Positions 12,199 through 12,270 of a DNA stretch of 12,270 nucleotides are shown one piece after another. Made by a program: the position numbers and the translations under genes. Positions within the stretch are counted from its first letter, which is position 1. The number at the start of each line of letters is the position of its first letter. The DNA comes from Prevotellaceae bacterium (lineage in GTDB: Bacteria; Bacteroidota; Bacteroidia; Bacteroidales; Bacteroidaceae), in contig JAJPZF010000132.1 of the NCBI GenBank assembly GCA_021204545.1, positions 1 to 12,270 on the forward strand. The letters run 5' to 3'. Under the pieces are notes generated by a model, which searched no databases, was not told the origin of the DNA, and worked only from the letters and a program-made list of their open reading frames with translations.

Positions 12199-12270
12199 CT
12201 TCTCCTTGTGGCTGTCCCGTCGAGAGCCACAGGGAGACATATAGACATTCTTACCTGATAATTCTCTCAT

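Larger units (their letters stand above)
11799..12270. repeat. Two diverged copies of a structured intergenic module (second cut by window edge)
   Basis: Copy 1 (from 11799) and copy 2 (from 12082) share the same order of parts: a GC-rich terminator hairpin ending GGCGGCTTTCCTTTTT; a G-rich stretch; a spaced inverted repeat (TGTTCA type in copy 1, TGTCCA type in copy 2); then a block that aligns between copies, GCTGTCCGTC (11914-11923) against GCTGTCCCGTC (12211-12221), then GCCACAGGG and ACATA-AGA (11929-11949 and 12226-12245). The copies are about 285-297 bp apart. I found no convincing gene in this 550-bp stretch. Confidence 0.7.

Noticed and set aside
11761..12270. Minus-strand open frame of 169 or more codons running to the right edge
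   Set aside because: It passes through two plus-strand terminators and several inverted repeats, its internal amino-acid repetition merely reflects the duplicated DNA module, and no domain is recognisable. It could be reconsidered if sequence to the right shows a conserved gene.

Overview
The window looks chromosomal and comes from a Bacteroidota organism, most likely order Bacteroidales. The main reasons are a DUF4301 gene, a short (about 258-residue) AMP nucleosidase, a RelA-type protein with a dead hydrolase half, absence of clear Shine-Dalgarno sites, and several upstream matches to the Bacteroidales -7 element TAnnTTTG. Coding DNA is GC-rich (38 of 60 bases counted at 5401-5460), so several long antisense open frames occur by chance. 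Genus cannot be fixed from this sequence.

Layout. Positions 1-1781 (minus strand): rfbA followed by rfbD, two dTDP-L-rhamnose genes; rfbD runs off the left edge. Positions 1873-2509 (plus strand): luxS with an almost leaderless promoter, then a tRNA-Ser(CGA) only 7 nt after the luxS stop, then a strong hairpin terminator. Positions 2515-4268 (minus strand): an XRE-type HTH regulator followed by a FucO-like iron alcohol dehydrogenase, each with its own promoter match. Positions 4269-4891: about 620 bp without a recognisable gene, less GC-rich, with several small inverted repeats. Positions 4892-6805 (minus strand): an amn-holA operon (AMP nucleosidase, then DNA polymerase III delta) with promoter and terminator. 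Positions 6841-6978: six copies of a 23-bp near-palindromic tandem repeat. Positions 6998-9364 (minus strand): DUF4301 gene overlapping a TrmH/SpoU RNA methyltransferase gene. Positions 9409-11721 (plus strand): a long RelA/SpoT-family gene, divergent from the DUF4301 gene. Positions 11722-12270: no convincing gene; two diverged copies of a module made of a terminator, a paired TGTTCA- or TGTCCA-type inverted repeat and a conserved block, cut by the right edge.

Most genes are housekeeping: nucleotide-sugar supply, methyl-cycle detoxification with AI-2 precursor release, purine salvage, replication clamp loading, RNA methylation and the stringent response. I see no defence, secretion or mobile-element system. 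The points most worth following are the loss of every recognisable hydrolase residue in the RelA-type protein, the luxS/tRNA-Ser transcription unit, the pyrophosphorylase-like motifs in DUF4301, and the two repeat systems (23-bp array and 3' module).
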